From: Gloeotrichia echinulata CP02
GTDB lineage: Bacteria > Cyanobacteriota > Cyanobacteriia > Cyanobacteriales > Nostocaceae
DNA length: 64,000 bases
Assembly: GCA_038087035.1 (NCBI GenBank)
Contig: CP051187.1
Location: 5,586,001 to 5,650,000, forward strand
Reading direction: 5' to 3'
Made by a program: the position numbers and the translations under genes. The notes beneath the pieces are model-generated. The model did not search any database. It saw only the letters and a list, made by a program, of their open reading frames with translations, and was not told where the DNA came from. This document shows positions 62,231 to 64,000 of this stretch, piece by piece; position 1 is the first letter of the stretch; the number at the start of each line of letters is the position of its first letter.

Positions 62231-64000
62231 TTACTCCTCCTCTGCGTAGGGATCTAAGTCGCTAGATTCAAGATCGTTTGGTAAGTAGATATCCGATAAA
62301 TCATCATTGGGGGTGTTAACATCCAAGCCTTTAGCAACACCATCGCTACCAACCGTTACTAAATCAATTTGCTGTCGGTAGTAATCAACACTTTTAACCT
62401 GTACGCCGACGCGATCGCCTAGTCGATAAGAAGCGCGATTTTTCCGCCCAAACAGCGCCTGTTGTCTAGCGCGATATTCATACCAATCATCTTTGAGGGA
62501 ACTGACATGTACTAGTCCTTCCACTCTCAGAGGTACGCCAGGATTACCTTCTACCACAAAATCTGTTGTTGGTACTTCAATTTCGACAAAGAAACCGTAA
62601 GATTGCACACCAGTAATTACACCATGAAATACTTGCCCGATGCGCTGTTTCATCAGTTGGGCTTTTTGCAGTCCGGCTAAATCGGCTTCGGCTTCTTGGA
62701 CTTCCTTTTCCCTGTCGTTAATCTGGACAATGACCCTGGTTAAATCGCTTTGGAGTTCTTGTTGCAATTCTGGGGCCAAGACGTTCCAGTTAATTTCAGC
62801 GTGACAAGAGGAGTGGCGGAGGTTAACGCGCTCTTTGACACGGGTATTGCGGCGATCGCGCCCATGTTCCACTAGTGTATAATATACTCTCTGCATGAGC
62901 ATATCTGGATAACGCCGCAACGGAGCTGTAAAATGGACATATTCCGGTAGTGCCAGTCCAAAGTGCAGTCCTTTGGTGGTGCTGTACACAGATGGCTTGA
63001 GTGTGTCTTGCAATAAGTAGGTGAGAACTTGCTCAGATGGAGAATCGGCAAAAGCCCTGGTTAAATGTTGATAATCTAAAGGCTGGATATCAATTTCGGG
63101 TTCGAGTGTCAGTTCTACGCCTAAATTAATCCCTAATTTCAGCATTTCTTGGACATCTTCGGGATCGGGTGCCCCTTGGACTCGCCAGATAGCCGGAACT
63201 CCCAGCGCGTTCAAATGAATTGCTACTAGTTGATTCACCAGCAGCACCAACTCGGTCAATAGGGAGCGCACAGGGATATCATTCACTACCACCGCCCCCA
63301 AAATGCCCTCATCATAGTAGGGGTTTTGATTGGGTGGTAGATTTAGCTGTAAGCTACCACGATCCAAGCGCACCTGTTTGACTGCTTTGCATAATCGTTC
63401 CAGGTCTTGCAGAAGCTGGATTACCTGGTCGGATGCATTTGTTGATTGATTAGTGAGGATAGCTTGGGCTTGTTGTTTTGTCAGTGCAGTATCTACGTTG
63501 ATGACAGCCGATTGAATTTCCCAATTCAGCACTTCTCCCGATTTGGAATCGATGGTAATCAACACCGAGAGGGTTAAGCGATCGCTATGAGGAACTAAAG
63601 AACAGCGTTCCGCCACCGCATCTGGTAACATTGGCAGTACTAATTCTCCCAGATACACCGACTTACCGCGCTTGAATGCTTCTCGGTCGAGGGCTTCATC
63701 TGGTTGAATATAATGGGAAATATCGGTAATATGAAAGCCTAAACGCCAATTTCCATTTGCCGTTTTTTCTAAGCTAAAGGCATTTTCGATAACTTTCGAG
63801 TTACCGTTTATCCCCTCAATGGTGACAGTAAACAAACTACGTAAATCCAGCCGATTTTTTAGGTCGGCTTTCAGCAGTTTTTTGGGCAACTTTGCTGCTG
63901 CGTCTAGCACTGAATCGGAAAAATTGCGGGATAGGTCGTGTTTACATGTTACCAAATCGATATCAGCAGCGGCTTCGGCATCGCTGCCGAGGATTTGTAC
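62231..64000 (-). CDS. Ribonuclease R/II-family exoribonuclease (5' end outside window)
   Basis: The frame is open to the window edge (64000), encoding 589 residues; the N-terminus is missing. RNB domain with DLRSLFTVTIEG and GFHITDISHYIQPDEALDREA containing the catalytic Asp cluster, RCSLVPHSDRLTLSV and FTAPLRRYPDMLMQR. C-terminal S1 domain (about the last 130 residues): GVITGVQSYGFFVEIE, VEGLVHVSSLKDDWY and YRLGDRVGVQVKSVD. A 3'-5' exoribonuclease for RNA turnover. Followed 16 nt later by ubiX. Whether it is the RNase R or RNase II type cannot be settled without the N-terminus. Confidence 0.92.
   Translation of the reverse strand, partial: VQILGSDAEAAADIDLVTCKHDLSRNFSDSVLDAAAKLPKKLLKADLKNRLDLRSLFTVTIEGINGNSKVIENAFSLEKTANGNWRLGFHITDISHYIQPDEALDREAFKRGKSVYLGELVLPMLPDAVAERCSLVPHSDRLTLSVLITIDSKSGEVLNWEIQSAVINVDTALTKQQAQAILTNQSTNASDQVIQLLQDLERLCKAVKQVRLDRGSLQLNLPPNQNPYYDEGILGAVVVNDIPVRSLLTELVLLVNQLVAIHLNALGVPAIWRVQGAPDPEDVQEMLKLGINLGVELTLEPEIDIQPLDYQHLTRAFADSPSEQVLTYLLQDTLKPSVYSTTKGLHFGLALPEYVHFTAPLRRYPDMLMQRVYYTLVEHGRDRRNTRVKERVNLRHSSCHAEINWNVLAPELQQELQSDLTRVIVQINDREKEVQEAEADLAGLQKAQLMKQRIGQVFHGVITGVQSYGFFVEIEVPTTDFVVEGNPGVPLRVEGLVHVSSLKDDWYEYRARQQALFGRKNRASYRLGDRVGVQVKSVDYYRQQIDLVTVGSDGVAKGLDVNTPNDDLSDIYLPNDLESSDLDPYAEEE

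Noticed and set aside
1..64000. tRNA or rRNA genes
   Set aside because: Looked for T-loop (GGTTCRAATC) and rRNA core strings on both strands by eye; none found, though a scan program could still reveal one.

Overview
The window is chromosomal DNA of a filamentous, probably heterocyst-forming cyanobacterium of the Nostoc/Anabaena type. It carries psbH, psbN, ndhM and an rbp-rpsU cluster. The octamer GCGATCGC (HIP1) occurs throughout. Gaps are filled with 7-bp tandem repeats, GC-rich palindromes and many small terminal-inverted-repeat (MITE-like) elements, all typical of that group. No rRNA, tRNA or CRISPR array was seen.

Layout. 1-3.1 kb: Uma2 tail, a small Cys-rich protein, mnmE, a pentapeptide-repeat protein. 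3.5-13.6 kb: a rearranged region in which two near-identical direct copies of about 1.8-1.9 kb (21-bp repeat array, DUF4351/Rpn-type gene, 3' tail of an RTX protein gene) flank a 1430-residue 5'-nucleotidase/RTX protein. The second copy is joined to a truncated phoD-like gene, which is separated by a 196-bp MITE-like element from the 5' part of another phosphatase gene. 14.3-17.3 kb: rpsU and rbp (cold-type RNA-binding protein), an inositol-phosphatase-family enzyme, a PfkB kinase. 18.0-22.7 kb: a two-gene AAA ATPase plus subtilisin-like protease cassette resembling the IetAS defence/plasmid-exclusion pair. Its protease gene is split by a 1132-bp IS5-type element, and removing the element plus one 3-bp target copy restores the frame exactly. 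22.8-28.1 kb: rsmI, a second rpsU, pth, a tnpB, tatA, psbH and psbN. 28.2-42.5 kb: GH38 mannosidase, unknown proteins, a lipase-like hydrolase, ndhM, a possible structured RNA, a LuxR-type response regulator, a glycosyltransferase, a Ctp protease, a YdcF-type protein. 42.7-48.0 kb: a small membrane protein followed by a CHAT-NB-ARC-TPR protein with nine almost identical TPR units, then a 21-bp minisatellite and adjoining MITEs. 48.0-64 kb: Uma2 nucleases, recJ carrying a 255-nt in-frame repeat insertion, GNAT, PD-(D/E)XK nuclease, TPR lipoprotein/secreted protein, orphan antitoxin, acs, aroK, a decayed HTH-NB-ARC gene, small proteins, ubiX and the 3' part of an RNase R/II gene.

Themes. Housekeeping genes (tRNA modification, ribosome, photosystem, acetate activation, shikimate, flavin prenylation, RNA decay) are interleaved with two kinds of conflict or immune-like loci: IetAS-like (broken) and STAND-type (one intact with a CHAT protease, one decayed). 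Several families of short inverted-repeat elements have changed genes: one sits at the join of two truncated phosphatase genes, one supplies the aroK stop codon, one abuts the recJ stop, and repeat DNA has entered recJ in frame. The best candidates for a less-described system are the small membrane protein plus CHAT-NB-ARC-TPR pair and the IS-interrupted ATPase-subtilase pair.
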